64,000 nt of DNA from Capillidium heterosporum (taxonomy: Eukaryota; Entomophthoromycota; Entomophthoromycetes; Entomophthorales; Capillidiaceae), in contig WBMQ01000007.1 of the NCBI GenBank assembly GCA_016630905.1, positions 1,178,001 to 1,242,000 of the forward strand, written 5' to 3'. The notes under the pieces are model-generated. The model was given only the letters and a program-made list of their open reading frames with translations. It did not search any database and was not told the origin of the DNA. Below are positions 35,213-47,632 of the stretch, piece after piece. Position 1 is the first letter of the stretch. Every line of letters starts with the position of its first letter. The translations under genes were made by a program, and so were the position numbers.

Positions 35213-36511
35213 ATGGACAATAAAACTAGGGTTAGAGGGAATCAGGCTTGCGACAACTGTAGGCTGTACCGAATCAGATGTGTAAAGAAAGAAGATCGAT
35301 GCAAGCACTGCCAAGAAAGGGATTTCGAGTGTATCTTCAATAAGATAGCCAAAAAGCGCGGACCCAAGATAGGCTTTAAACTCTCGAAGACTCCAATTTC
35401 CTTGCCAACTCAGGAAAAAAAGTTTGTTCATTACGATCTGTCTGATACTAACCGAAAAGACGAAGTAGAGGCGGAATTAGCCTCACCAGCTTCAGAATCC
35501 GATAGTAACCAAGACGATAAAGAAAGACCATTCGAAAAAATCCATTTAAGTCTACTTAGCTCCTTCCACTCTAAATACATCAACAACCAGTATTTGAATT
35601 TTATGACAGGTATCTTCACTAAATCTACCTCGCTCTCAACCCCAGTTACTCCTACCAAAGATCTAACCACTATCAACCTCTTCCCATGCACTACTTTCGA
35701 CTTACCTATCGAAAGTCCGATTAGTATTCCCAACAACTTTACACATGCCAGCAGTTTCAATACTACATCTACTTACTCACACCCAGTTGACCACCAGTTC
35801 ACTAAGGATTCTATTGATCTACCAGACCTACCACGTTCAACAAGCACGTCAAAAAAGTTTTTCATTGCCGATTATTTTAACACCAAACCAACCCCTACTT
35901 CACCAATAAAACCGCATTCACCTGCTTACCACCCTAATAAAGATTTTGTTATCTTGCCCAACATATCGAGCCCAGCAAGTATCACAAAAGCAATATCTGC
36001 TACCAGTAATTATAGCAAAGAGCCAAAGTCTACCTCTCCTATCGACCCAAAATTTCAAACGCTCACAATCGACAAATACTTCATACATTTCAACTTCACT
36101 GGCATATCCGACGATATTAAAGTACATAGGGAGTCCATACAGCCCATTTTAACTAAAATAACTAGTTGGACTAGGCGCAACAATCTACCAAAAGATATGA
36201 CTGAGCTGATCCGCCAAGTGCTTTTAGCTATAGATAGCCCCTATCACCTCAAATTCATTCTCTTGAAATTGGATTACTACCTGTTTCAAGAATTGATATC
36301 CAAGTGTATGCTTACCAGATTGATAATGTGTGAGTTGGCTTCAATCGGTTACTTCCTTAACATCAAGTATGGGAAGCAAACCCTTTGCCCGGTGACTGGT
36401 TTTTCTATATCGAGCTTGACATCCGGTTTGCCTTTCGATTCGAATGTGGAGGCTGATAGTGACAAAGCAGAGTTTCTGAGCTATGTCAGCAACTTATACT
36501 ATCTGTTGTAG
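35213..36511 (+). CDS. Zn2Cys6 zinc-cluster protein with novel C-terminal domain (Z1, intact)
   Basis: An intronless 432-aa protein, presumably a nuclear DNA-binding transcription regulator. Residues 13-40 form a Gal4-type binuclear zinc cluster (C13, C16, C23, C30, C33, C40; spacing C-x2-C-x6-C-x6-C-x2-C-x6-C), followed by the basic KKRGPK linker at 47-52. Residues 70-280 are a Ser/Thr/Pro-rich, probably disordered stretch of activation-domain character. Residues about 285-395 form a compact domain shared with the other family members (DKYFIHFN...LLKLDYYLFQELI...CELASIGYFL), ending in DKAEFLSYV. I do not recognise this domain, and the usual fungal-specific transcription-factor middle homology region is absent. 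No regulated gene can be named. Many related copies, intact and broken, lie in this window. Confidence 0.93.
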   Translation: MDNKTRVRGNQACDNCRLYRIRCVKKEDRCKHCQERDFECIFNKIAKKRGPKIGFKLSKTPISLPTQEKKFVHYDLSDTNRKDEVEAELASPASESDSNQDDKERPFEKIHLSLLSSFHSKYINNQYLNFMTGIFTKSTSLSTPVTPTKDLTTINLFPCTTFDLPIESPISIPNNFTHASSFNTTSTYSHPVDHQFTKDSIDLPDLPRSTSTSKKFFIADYFNTKPTPTSPIKPHSPAYHPNKDFVILPNISSPASITKAISATSNYSKEPKSTSPIDPKFQTLTIDKYFIHFNFTGISDDIKVHRESIQPILTKITSWTRRNNLPKDMTELIRQVLLAIDSPYHLKFILLKLDYYLFQELISKCMLTRLIMCELASIGYFLNIKYGKQTLCPVTGFSISSLTSGLPFDSNVEADSDKAEFLSYVSNLYYLL

Positions 36512-36515
36512 ATTA

Positions 36516-36521
36516 AATAAA
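36516..36521 (+). terminator. AATAAA poly(A) signal of Z1
   Basis: AATAAA beginning exactly 4 nt after the stop codon; the spacing is identical in Z2 and Z3. Confidence 0.55.
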
Positions 36522-37419
36522 TTTGTAAATTCTGATTGGAGGTTATACATGCTCATAGCTGATATAAATTATTTGTAGGTTGTATGTCAGAGTGTTAAGT
36601 AGGCATCAACCTTATAGTGTCGACATCGTGAGAAGTCAAAGTTCATACTTGTATAGTTTAATATTTTTATCATTCATAGGCCATTCTTTCGAATTTACTG
36701 GGTTTTTAGATTTGACTGAAAGTAACTTAGCTATGAAAGCTACTTATACATGCTGATGATGATGATAAGCTTAAGATGTACGAAAGTTCCAATTAGGTAT
36801 TTTGAAAAAGTAATGGAATATATTTTAATACCTGGCTAAGTTATAAAGCTTAAATAGCTAGTAAATTAACCTTTTACATCAGTTTGACTCCTATACAAGA
36901 GTATCTTGAAGGCGGTACAAAAGGATCACCAAACTATTAATATACTAAAAATTTTACCATTATAAGCCTTTCATTCAAAGGCTATTATAAAGTACACATC
37001 GCTGTTCAGTAATTCCAATATTTGAATGTAATATGAAGTTGCTCTAATTCGGTAGTCTTTAACCCTGTAGGCTCGATTCACATAAATGTACAAAATATTT
37101 ACTAAAACTCATCAAGGTATGCTGATAGTTCAAATTTTTTCATGTAGAGATGGAAAAATCAAAAAGATTAAACATCGCTGTTCTAGTTGATATGTCAAAT
37201 AGATTTATATATACCAGATTACTGAGGTAAAATTTGTAGGTTCGAGCATCAAAATCTATGAATATTTGAGGCTAGTTCCCATATGTATAATAAATAGAAC
37301 GAATTGAATTTGTTAGTTTATAGATAATAGCATCCTTAGAACGATTTTCAAATGATTTAAAGTAGATTAGATGGTGATGGAGCTGCTGTTACAAGTAGAG
37401 TTCTTAGTGTTAGCTAAAT
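36522..37419. other. Spacer, no gene
   Basis: AT-rich DNA between Z1 and the fossil Z5. It may contain the unrecognisable C-terminal part of Z5 at its right end. Nothing else seen. Confidence 0.4.
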
Positions 37420-37900
37420 TTTGCAAAACTGGACTTGAAGTGCTATATGGGAGTAGATTGTTATTAGTTGTACCTTTATTAAACCTATCTAAAGTTAAGG
37501 ATCCCGAAAACTTTTTAGATACATCTGTAGTAAAATTCAAGTGTTAGTTGTCATTGTATTCCAAATAGGAAACAATAAGTTTAAAGTGATAATTTTCAAG
37601 GGCTGCAATTCAGTGATCTTATTTGTGAAATATTCTGAATCGACTGGTGCCAACTTTGCTTTGGCCTTGCCATCTTTATTTGCATCAGCTCTATAATAAC
37701 TGGGCTTTTCGTTTTGAATCGTTGGAGATTTTGAGTTGCCCAAAGAGTAAACTTACTTTCAACCCCACTCATCCTGACGTCGTATTGGAAGTATATCTGG
37801 AATTCTTGAATTGGTAGTTGCTGCACCTAGTTTGGTATCTTCTACAAGTGTTACAGGCCCGGTTCACTTGAACTTTAACTTACTCATCTTGAATAAGCTC
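37420..37900 (-). pseudogene. Fossil zinc-cluster gene (psi-Z5), N-terminal part
   Basis: On the minus strand at 37890-37840 the text VQVNRACNTCRRYQTRC is clearly the first half of the family zinc cluster (ACDTCRLYRVKC in Z2). It is followed, after a shift, by FQIYFQYDVRMSGVESKFTL, aligning with FECTFDTMPKKRGPKAGCKV in Z2. The second cysteine pair is missing. Beyond about 37600 only weak resemblance remains and the C-terminal domain was not found. It is the oldest or most truncated copy of the family here; the left boundary is a guess. Confidence 0.7.
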
Positions 37901-40863
37901 TTGAAATTTTACTAGCTACATCTAAACTTTGTTGTTGCTCCTTATACACTATTTTGAGATTAGGCTGAGCTTGATTGTATGCTACTAATTGGGCTGTTTC
38001 ATTTTATTTTTTGAGAGATGTTCACTTGTAGGACTTATATATATTGTAATGAATTGATTATTAGTTTTTAATTTTGGAAACACTTTCTTAAAGACACCCT
38101 TTTACATACGCTAGACTTTTTGATATGGGTTTAGCTAAAACGGATTGGGACTACAATATCGCTTTTAATACATTTTGGTGCTGCAACTATTTTAATGGGT
38201 TCCATGAAGTAAAAACAGGTCTATAATCTCTTAAAATATAATAGGTGCCATATGTTTTATTAGTTTCCATGAGCAGTGTAAAGGCTTTGTTATACCTTCC
38301 TAGAAAAATTGGCTCATCAAATGTTTAGGAAATGAACTACTGATGTTCAAACTTTAAACTTATAAGTTCTGAAATACCAGCATCTAATGGAATTTGTAGA
38401 GCTTGACCGGATATATGAGCTTAATATTCTTTGTAAATAGTGTTGATAAAACAATAGTTTAACTGTTTAAGCCCAAGCTACTAATACTCTTAAAGCATAT
38501 AAAGTGTTGTATACTTTCAGCACAATCTTAAAAACAATAGGTACTCATTAATTGAAATTCGTTGAGTAAATAATATCATTACTACTGAACTAATACTATT
38601 GTAAGTTGGTTCAATAGGTTGAAGGTAGAGCTTGTGTGTGACATGGGGGATTCCTTATTTAGTTTTACCTATTCATTAACTTGTGAATTTCGATAAAGAA
38701 CCTTCATTATTCCTTTAATTCCGTAACAAAAAATTCTGCCACAATACCTTTTCTATTTGTAAAAAATAGTAATATAGTTTTAGCGCTCTTGAATCTTCTA
38801 CTTAAAGGTATATAGAAATTCATTACAAATTCAAAAGAACTATAAATAATTCTCCCCACTATTTAGCCATTCTCTCTACACCGAACACTTTCTATAAATG
38901 AGAGACAAGTAATCACCCACCTTTTTTATCTCAACTTCAATTATTTAGCATAGAAGGCTTTTTATAAAGGTATATCGCTTTAAATCAATACCAATTTTAA
39001 AAGGTTTCAATGTTTAGCCTAAGAATAAACTATCAATATATTTAACTCATCCTCGAGCTTTATATATCTAAAAAGTATTCTAGAATCAACTTCGAAACAT
39101 TCAATTTCCAAACTAATGCCTGAGTAATAAATAGTTTTTACCATCTGTAAATCCACTTTGATGCACCAATTGAATAAGTAATTTATCAGACATCACCTTA
39201 TATATAAATGGCTGGAATACTAGTTGAAAATCGGTATCAAATCGAATACAAGTCAGCAGTAAAGCAATTCAAGTATCCCGAACCATTAAATATATATTGG
39301 AAAAGATACATATAAGTTAGTTGATGAATTGGTAAATTAGATTGAATGCCAAACTTTAGCTAATTATAAGATCTTTTATGGAAACTTTGCAATGTTGACA
39401 ACCTCCAAAACTTGAAAGTTGACTAATAAGAAGATCACTATGTCCAAAAAAGGAAATTATTAGTAAACATTAATAAACTGAAACTTTAAATTCAAAGCCA
39501 TAGATTAAATATTTGGAAAGTTTAGTCAGCCTTTAACAATTTTTTGTAAAAGTTTATTGTTGGATATGCAGGATTCCTCTGAAAACTGGCAAGTTTACTT
39601 TACATTCATCCTCTTAAAAGGCTGTTTTATAAGATCCAAAGCTCTTTTATACTGTTGTCCACGAAAGCACTACTTTTATGAAAAACACATTTAAAGTTAT
39701 TAATGAAGCTGTAGATATGGTTAAATAGGAGTATCGTAGCAAAAAAGTAAAGGATACTCAAACCATTTATACATTTAGAAGGTCTTTAATAGTATTATAT
39801 ATACATATTGTTTTATGAAATTTTATGATTTTAGGCTAAAACCAAAATATTTAGTACGGAAAATGTCTATTTCTATTAATTCATTTACAAAAACGAATTT
39901 AACTTAGTAAAGTGGCACTCATCCATTTTAAATGATATAGTGGAGCTCTATATATTCTTTAGAACTCTATCATATTTGTTTCACAAATATGTAGATATTT
40001 TATTAACTAACTTAAAGGGCTGATCCCATTCAATAAACAGGACTGGAGGGAAATCGAGCTAAATATCTGACCTCTGCATATTGAAGACGTCTAATTTTAC
40101 TATTTTTATAGTGTTTTATGAAGCTATATTATACCTTTACATTATAAATCTAAGTGCGGTGTATGTTCAAAGATTCCAACCAAAAGTTCCTAGAACTCAC
40201 CCATACTAACTTTACAGAAGTTGTAGGGGTATAAGAATATCTCCCTTTCGCTTTTGTCTTAAATCTAGTAGAAAAGTCAGTAAGTATATTTACCAAAAGT
40301 TATTTCCCTGAGTATTTAGAGTAATAAAGATCTTGAATCAAATTTAACAAAAGTTGACGACTAATAGTTTCCTATCAATTTATGAAATAGATATAGCAGT
40401 ACTCTTTGACTGAAATCACTAGTCCTCAGTTGTATTAGTATCCAACTTGGTTCATAGAGGATTTTGGTCGATTATAAACTGGCATGGATCTCTAATTACA
40501 GCTAGTTTATTTCTATAGATTTTCGAGGCGAAGTTTTACAAATCTACTTGGTATTAGTAAATCCGATGAAAGTGCTGTTTACATGATTGGACTCAATAAG
40601 TTTTAGAATGCAATATTTATACTCTGTTACCTTCTATAAATAATGAGAACTTTTTCAAAGCATGCACATATTCTTAATCCTTTTATTAAGTAGCTTAGAA
40701 ATTGCTGTATAGCTGTAAGCAAAGCAAATTTCGGATGAAGGCTTAAGTTTGATATCAAAAGAGTGGTAATACTGCCATTTCAAAACAAATTAAATTCTAT
40801 ACTATATAGAAATCTAAAGCTTAATAAAGAAGTTCAATTTAATCATTCTCACCTTCAAAAAAT
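37901..40863. other. 3-kb gene-free region
   Basis: Uniformly AT-rich DNA with no frame longer than about 60 codons. No repeat, RNA gene or pseudogene recognised on either strand. Confidence 0.5.
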
Positions 40864-42771
40864 TCACTTGCGTAACTTATCAATACAAGCCAATTGCTTC
40901 TCCTTCAAACTAGTATGAATCGGGTCATAAACTTTAGGAGCTGAGTTCCAACTCTGATCAAGTCTATTACGTACTTCATCAAAACTTTCAATACTATAGG
41001 TAAAGCTTGGATCATAACCGTCGTAAACAATTTCCATAAGATCTTCTCCTTCCACCTTCACTTCCATCGGATATGCGGAAGGTAGCTATTTTAAACAAGT
41101 ACATTATTTTAAAGATGAGATATGAAGATAAAGTAGGCATTGATATTGTAGAAAAAAATTTTACCCCAGTTTCAGGATCCTTGATAACTTTGATCTGACC
41201 CGGCAAAGAAACCTTCAAGATATCGGTTTTGGGTGCCTTCATCAAATCTCTCCAATTTCTATCAGTTTGCATAGCACTGATTTTTAATGCAAAGGACATG
41301 GTATCACGATCCAATTTCTAATCAAAGCAAATAAGATAAGATAAATATATACTATACTTGTAAAAGTCCACCACCCATACCGAATGCAACGTTGGAAGTG
41401 GCAAACTGGTTCAACTTGACGGCTTCCAAGATTTGAACTAGGCTATCAGCATCAATGCCATCTCCCTGGATGACCCCACACTTGTTCAAAACCTAAAGTA
41501 CTTTGTTTAAATGTCGATAAGGAAGGATAACTTTACTTTATAACCTTTAGAATTGATAGTGGCACCGAACAACTTTTCACCAGCCCTGATATAAAGCGCA
41601 ATATAGGTTAGCTAGCCTACAAGTAGCTTAAAACATACTTCAAAGCCAATAGCACTGCCTCAACTGGATCGCCAGAGTCAGGTCTTAACACCAAAAGACT
41701 GTTTGAACCAAGTTGAACCTTGTCCAAAACTTCCGGTAAAACTACGTTCAAAGCTCGGTCGTAGTCGTAAGAATCCATAACGCAGGCACATACCCCTGAC
41801 CCATAGTTCTGAAGGAAGGATTTTATAGCATCCTATAGGAAAAGCATTAGCTTATATCTAGTTTACAGTTTTTTACATATTCATCTATATGAGCCATCAT
41901 AACTGAATGCTCGGTAGCCGGTATGGAGGTAGCTACTGGCTTTCCAAAGTTCCAGTTGTACTGGCAGTAATAAGCTGCTGGTAAGGTATCGGAGCCTTGG
42001 AAGCTCAACTAAAATAGATTAGCTGGCTGTTTACAGTAATAAATGATGTAGTACAAGATGGGCGGAACCACCAATAATAGCCTGTTCCACTGAAGTACAG
42101 GCCCTGAACCCAAAGTCATGTAGCCTGGAATCGATCAAGAAACGTTGGTCGTTATCGACTGTCACATCAAAATACTCTTCAAGTATAGTTTTGATCCTAC
42201 GTGACAAGGTAGCTACAGTACTTGGATACTATTTAAAAACATAAATAACAACAAATAAAATAAAGCATCCTTACCCAAATCAAAGTCAACAGAGTTTCGA
42301 GGTAAGTGATCAACCCAGCAAATTCCTGCTCCGCTTCCAAAATGAAGATAGGGCAGTTGGGGTAAATAACACTTCCCTCCTTCAAACTTCTAATTCGAAT
42401 TGGGAACTTACCTCCAAATTTCTGCAAAGCTCTTTCAAAGAGCTCTGATGGCATAGGAAACTTGGAAAAGTTGATGTTGTGCGTCGCGCTGAATTTTTGG
42501 CTAGCATTTAAATTTTCTTGAGTAAAATTTTGATGTAAATAGGTTTCTAATATGTAACGTAGTCCATAGAAGACGATCCGTTGATCAGCTGGGTCCTTTT
42601 TGAAAGATTGGCGAAAGGTTGCATAAGCTACCATCTACAAAGTTTTAAAGTGGTTAAAGTTAACTTTGCAATTGAAGGAGTTACTTTATCGGCCCTGGGG
42701 AAGAGAATAGGGTGGGATAGTTTGTAGCTATCGGTGAGAAGGTGGAGTGGGATATCGCTAGGTCCTACCAT
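40864..42771 (-). CDS. NAMPT: Nicotinamide phosphoribosyltransferase (intact, 9 exons)
   Basis: Makes NMN from nicotinamide and PRPP, the one-step vertebrate/bacterial (NadV) NAD+ salvage route. Exons on the minus strand: 42771-42685, 42634-42275, 42228-42055, 42008-41877, 41832-41639, 41585-41537, 41492-41358, 41317-41165, 41085-40864. They join in frame to 501 aa (human: 491). Motifs in order: LLTDSYKLSHPILFP (N-terminal TDSYK), VFYGLRYILETYL, LHDFGFRACTS (Phe and Arg matching human F193/R196), GGSAHL, FQGSDTL (D219), PATEHS (catalytic-loop H247), VLRPDSGDP (R311/D313), FGATINSKGYK, VIQGDGID and AFGMGGGLLQ. No residue of the active site appears lost. The first ATG gives TDSYK at the normal distance. 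The 165-aa C-terminal end (FALKISAMQTDRNWRDLMK) is typical of non-animal NAMPT. Fungi generally use PNC1 plus NPT1 instead, so its presence is noteworthy. Confidence 0.95.
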
Positions 42772-42912
42772 CGTTTATATATATACCAGACGTATATGTA
42801 ACTAAAGGTGTAATATTCAAGAATTTAAAATTTTAAAGTTCAAGCTTCTGTTGAAATTGAAGGTTTAACTTTGACTTTTGAGTATAGTTATAACCGGTTT
42901 CACCTTCAGTGC

Positions 42913-42920
42913 CTTTTATA
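42913..42920 (-). promoter_or_regulatory. Possible TATA box of NAMPT
   Basis: TATAAAAG on the minus strand 142-149 bp before the NAMPT ATG. This is further than in the accessory genes, and a second TATATATATA run lies only a few bases before the ATG. A 69-codon minus frame (42833-43042) overlaps this box and has no recognised motif; I do not call it a gene. Confidence 0.3.
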
Positions 42921-45900
42921 CCCTTGACAGAGCTGATATCGGTAACTCGACCTGTGAGAAAGTACCGTTGATTTGGGCCAATAAATACTTTGCGCAGCTT
43001 CATACTACTTCCACCCCAATCTAAACAGCTATAAATAGACATCTAATTTGAAAGTTGCCTAATTTGCTATAGCCAATAAAATTGGCAATGATAAAAGAAT
43101 TGGATATCCATTGGTTTTTTTCAGATTAGGAAACTTTCAAATATGTTTTTAATTCCCAAACTTCCATAACTGCAAAGCGAAGTAAATACATCGCCTTTTC
43201 AAAAGGTTGGCATTATATTAGAAATTTGATTGCGCCTTACTTTTGAAAATACTTTTCAATTTTCCTATAGCATGGAAAAAATAGCTTTATTAATTAAATT
43301 TGAAATTATCAAAACTATGAAAGGATATAAGCGATAACTGCTAGGTGGGGATATTTTTTCAATTAGATAAGGTTGGCGTGAGTGGAGGTACTATTATTTC
43401 AAGTAGAACGTATTTTTGATGTCCTTTGTATTATTACAACCAGCAGTATCTTATCAACATAAACCAGGGCTTTTTACGATACCATTTTTGATGGCGATCA
43501 TATACTTTGATGAAAAAATATTTCACTATTAAAGTATAACTTTATGATGTTGAAAAAGAAGTATTGGAAGCATTATTTGATTTAAATATTAGCTTGAATA
43601 TCTAGGAAGTAGGTCTTATCAAAAATTTATTAGAGGCTATTTTTCTATATTATTGAATCAAGCTTACAATATATTTAAAACCATACCAACATTGTAAATC
43701 ATAAGGTATCTTTTAAGATATTTATGGTAAACACATCTATAACCTATTGCTATATATATTTGAAATTAAATCCTTTGAATTGTAAGTCTATATACGCCTT
43801 TTTCGAATATGAATTACCAGCATCCACTTTTCAAAAGAAGGGCCTACTTATAACTTACATTTAAATTTGATCTCATATATCTCCTTTGCTAAATATTTAT
43901 TTTAAACCAAGTATAGATCCTTTACTTGATCCCAGATTTATAAGTATATTTGTGCTAATTTGTTTAGTAGAGCTCTTCTATCAATTGTGATTCACTCTTT
44001 AAAAGTAAGTTCCACCTATCACTTTCCAAACAGAGCATCTAGCTAAATAATTTTTGGTATACAGGCTTGTACACCTCAACAAACTATAACAAAGACGCTA
44101 ATCAATAAAGCTACAAATTTAAACTGCCATCAAAAACGATAGTTCCAAGTGATGTGCTTATAACCTTAATCCTTTAGGTTAGTTTAACTAAACATCAGAA
44201 TCTTAATTATATCTTGCCAACCATATATTTTCTGAATTTATAGCGTAAGTATATAATCGATTCCCTCTTTTAATAATGTAGAATGGCACCGTTTCTCTAA
44301 CAAATAAAGGATCATAGAACTTTCTATTACCATGCTTCGGATCCTCCGTTACCTTCAGGCATTGTCTACTTTGGTCAACTAGAATTAGGCTTAAATTTTA
44401 ATTGGTAGATATACACCTTTCTATATTTAAACACCATATTTTAGGTTTCAGTTGCTTTTCGGCCATATGACCAAAATAGAACCAACAATATTACTCCATG
44501 TAGGTCAATAGTTGGCTATTATGTTATAGATGTTCCGATTTAAATACCTTCTTTTAGAAGCTTCCGATACCATAAGTATTGGGTAAGTGGTGCTACTATG
44601 GAATCTATCGTCAATTTATATATATATATACATATGTATAGTAGAAATTAGTGTATATTTTATAAGGCTTTCACTAATATTCTTTGGCTCAATATGTTCC
44701 TACCAGGCCTTACAACAGCTGCTATTAGATTGAATATAAAATCCTGACTATATATCCAAGATTTTATATTCAAAAACTAAAAGATTAGACGCAAAATGGC
44801 TTTTGATACATTTTCCAGTTTACCTACTACAAAAGAATATGCTACATAAATCATAAAAATTAGTGTTGCATCAACTTGTAAATAGATTACCATAGTATAC
44901 TTAAAATCGATTTTGAATCTAAATATCCAAATCTTTGGTTCTACTTACATATTTCAGTCTAGGATACTTTTATTGAAAGAGCCAACAAAACTGCTAGCTT
45001 TATTAAACTGAGAACAGAGAAAGTGTTAGAGCAACTAGCAGAGGTAATATATTGTCGGTTTATATTGATATTAAATAACACAAATTATTCAAGTTTTGTA
45101 AGCGAAACGAAGCAAGGAGATGAGACTGAAAGTTTATTGGAGCGCCATATATACTTAAATAGAAATATATATTACTTTAAAGCTGATAGTTTATCTTTGA
45201 ATTAAACTCATAGGAATGAATTATTTCTTGAAATCTAATTATAAATGAGTATTGAGTATTTGTCCAAGTTTTTTGATGATGTAGTTATCTTAAATTATAT
45301 ATATTTCTATGTAAAATTATTACCCATGGCTTATATATATATATGTATTTTGAAAGGAATTAGTGCGACTTTTTATATATGATTTATAGCTATACTACTG
45401 AAAGTATGTATTTTAGCTAAACAATTTGTATTTAGAAAAAGCTCATTAATCAAGTATTTCAGTAAAAGACTTAGGGATATCAACTAATCTCACTTTTACT
45501 AATAAGTTACTGCCATAGTAACAAGTATACTACACGTTGAGGAAACACTGCTAAATCTGCCCATGACTATATACCGCTTCTATCTTGGGTAACCATCGAT
45601 GCTTGTAAAAGAACTATCACTCTTATTTCGAATAAAGATATAATCTATACAACAGGAAGCGCAATTTTAAACTATAATGGATTTAGAGCTCAAATAGTGT
45701 CACCTTTATTCTTATAGTGATGAATGGGATAACCTAGTTCTGGATAGATATTAGGATTTTTATAGAGTTCAGATAAGTTAACGGACCTTATGACTACTAC
45801 TCTATAGAAAGTTATTATTAGTTGTTTTCATTATCGGTTTTACTGACAAGTAGACAGGTCATATCTATCCCTTTGGCCTCGAGTTGCCTTTAATAGTTAG

Positions 45901-46400
45901 TTTTATGATGTTTTACAACGTATATTAAGCTAAATTCTAGGTATTTCCTGGGAATATTTCGTGATCTTGATATAAAAATTTTGAAAACTTTGCTACTTTT
46001 CCCAAATAATAGAGTAAAACGAAGTTTACAAGCAAATCTGTCTTGAGTGGAAGGAGAAATACCAAAAATTTGGATAGACAATCTCATTGAAAATCTACTC
46101 ATCTCATCTAACTTTACACTATGTAATTAACGCTTTGCTAGTAAAGATTATGGTACAATAGGAAAGATATGTTATCATAGGTGGGAGTTACTCAAATTGA
46201 CGACTAATAAATGAGTCCGAAGCAGGTTTAGATTTGCGCTTATATTTTCAAAGGAATAAGGTAACCACCAGCATCAGCTTGGAATTTGCTTTATCCCAAA
46301 CCAGAAGTTTTGCTGGTTGGTCGAATAAGATAAGTTGTAATATAAAAATAATACAACTTCAGCAAAAATACCGATTTAAATACGAATCCACTGAATATCG
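42921..46400. other. 3.4-kb gene-free region
   Basis: AT-rich, with several TATATA tracts (for example near 44610-44640 and 45330-45350). No assignable gene; small frames at 45023-45205 (+) and 45890-46102 (-) have no recognised motif. Confidence 0.5.
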
Positions 46401-46408
46401 TATAAAAT
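46401..46408 (+). promoter_or_regulatory. TATA box of zinc-cluster gene Z2
   Basis: TATAAAAT 55 bp before the ATG at 46456, in line with the position in Z1 and Z3. Confidence 0.6.
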
Positions 46409-46455
46409 GAGCAGGGCTGAAGTTTTGGGTCGCCATTATGTATAATAGTTTTTAA

Positions 46456-47622
46456 ATGGATAGGGATTGTAGAGTTAGAGTAAACCAGGCTTGTGATACT
46501 TGTAGACTGTATCGAGTCAAATGCACTAAAGTGAGGGACCGATGTAAGCACTGTTTAGCAAAGAACTTTGAGTGTACGTTCGATACGATGCCGAAGAAAC
46601 GGGGGCCAAAGGCAGGCTGTAAGGTTTCGAAATCTTTAAAGCCTTCAGCTGTTCAAGACAGAAAATTTATAATCTGTGGTGTAGATGAGGAGGACAAGGG
46701 TAGCAAAGGTAACGAGGCATATTTAACAGATACTTTGAAATACGATATCAACTTGATAGACAATATAAACATCCCTAAAAAGGCCTGCTTAAACCTACCC
46801 AACACCTTGAATTTTGATACTACCATCAAGCCATTGAATTCAATCACAGATACTCGGGAGATGTTCAACTTGTTTCCAGCTTCAACAATTCTTAGCCGAG
46901 ATACAGATGTTACTAATCTTCCCCCATGTGATAGCTTCACTTTAACTTCAGAAAGTTTAATCAGCACTCCCAGCAACTTTATTTACAACTATAATCGCGA
47001 CTTTAGCGATACTTTCAACAAAACTAACCTTTCTGATCGCCTTTACAATGGAAATTTTATGGATGTGTACGACTTATCTACTTTGACAAATATGCTGCAG
47101 CATATAGAAACTACTATAAACTTTGATACAAATCCACTACATAGTTTTACTATTAATAGCAATCCCCAATCGATTAAACTTGACGACTATTTTATCCACT
47201 TCAACAGTTACGACGTATGTATCGATACGCAAGTCCATAGCGAATCCATCCAATACATCGTAAATAAGGTCGCAAGGTGGGCCAAGTACAATAGCTTGCC
47301 GCAGGACATGTGCAAACTAATAGAGCAGGTCCTTCTAGCTACTCAAGATCCCCACCACCTCAAACTTCTACTTCTGAAGTTAGATTACTACTTGTTTAAA
47401 GAGCTTGAATCGAAATGCACGTTCGTTAAGTTGATATTATGTGAGTTGGCTTCGATAGGGTACTACCTAAGTGTAAAGTACGATAAGCAGATTCTGGACT
47501 CGATGACTGCTTTTCCCATCCTGAAGGTGAAGTCTGAACTAAAGTTTGAGGCAAGTATGGAGTTCGACAGTGATAAGGTGGAGTTTCTAAACTACATTAG
47601 GAATTTATACTCTCTTCTATAA
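46456..47622 (+). CDS. Zn2Cys6 zinc-cluster protein with novel C-terminal domain (Z2, intact)
   Basis: An intronless 388-aa protein, a paralogue of Z1. The zinc cluster has its cysteines at the same positions (13, 16, 23, 30, 33, 40), followed by KKRGPKAG. The linker (about 60-235) is rich in Asn, Asp, Ser and Thr and about 45 residues shorter than in Z1, with only scattered similarity (for example SLISTPSNF, matching SPISIPNNF). Residues about 241-350 hold the conserved family domain (YFIHFN, VHSESIQ, LLKLDYYLFKEL, LILCELASIGYYL), ending DKVEFLNYIRNLYSLL. The strong constraint at both ends with a fast-changing middle is what a working transcription regulator would show. The target is unknown, and there is no neighbour in obvious partnership. 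Confidence 0.93.
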   Translation: MDRDCRVRVNQACDTCRLYRVKCTKVRDRCKHCLAKNFECTFDTMPKKRGPKAGCKVSKSLKPSAVQDRKFIICGVDEEDKGSKGNEAYLTDTLKYDINLIDNINIPKKACLNLPNTLNFDTTIKPLNSITDTREMFNLFPASTILSRDTDVTNLPPCDSFTLTSESLISTPSNFIYNYNRDFSDTFNKTNLSDRLYNGNFMDVYDLSTLTNMLQHIETTINFDTNPLHSFTINSNPQSIKLDDYFIHFNSYDVCIDTQVHSESIQYIVNKVARWAKYNSLPQDMCKLIEQVLLATQDPHHLKLLLLKLDYYLFKELESKCTFVKLILCELASIGYYLSVKYDKQILDSMTAFPILKVKSELKFEASMEFDSDKVEFLNYIRNLYSLL

Positions 47623-47626
47623 GATT

Positions 47627-47632
47627 AATAAA
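47627..47632 (+). terminator. AATAAA poly(A) signal of Z2
   Basis: AATAAA exactly 4 nt after the stop codon, as in Z1 and Z3. Confidence 0.55.

Noticed and set aside
42833-43042. 69-codon frame upstream of NAMPT
   Set aside because: No motif, and it contains a TATAAAAG string; more likely promoter sequence.
44600-44645. TATATATA tract as a possible replication origin or microsatellite
   Set aside because: Short and common in this base composition, with no accompanying consensus.
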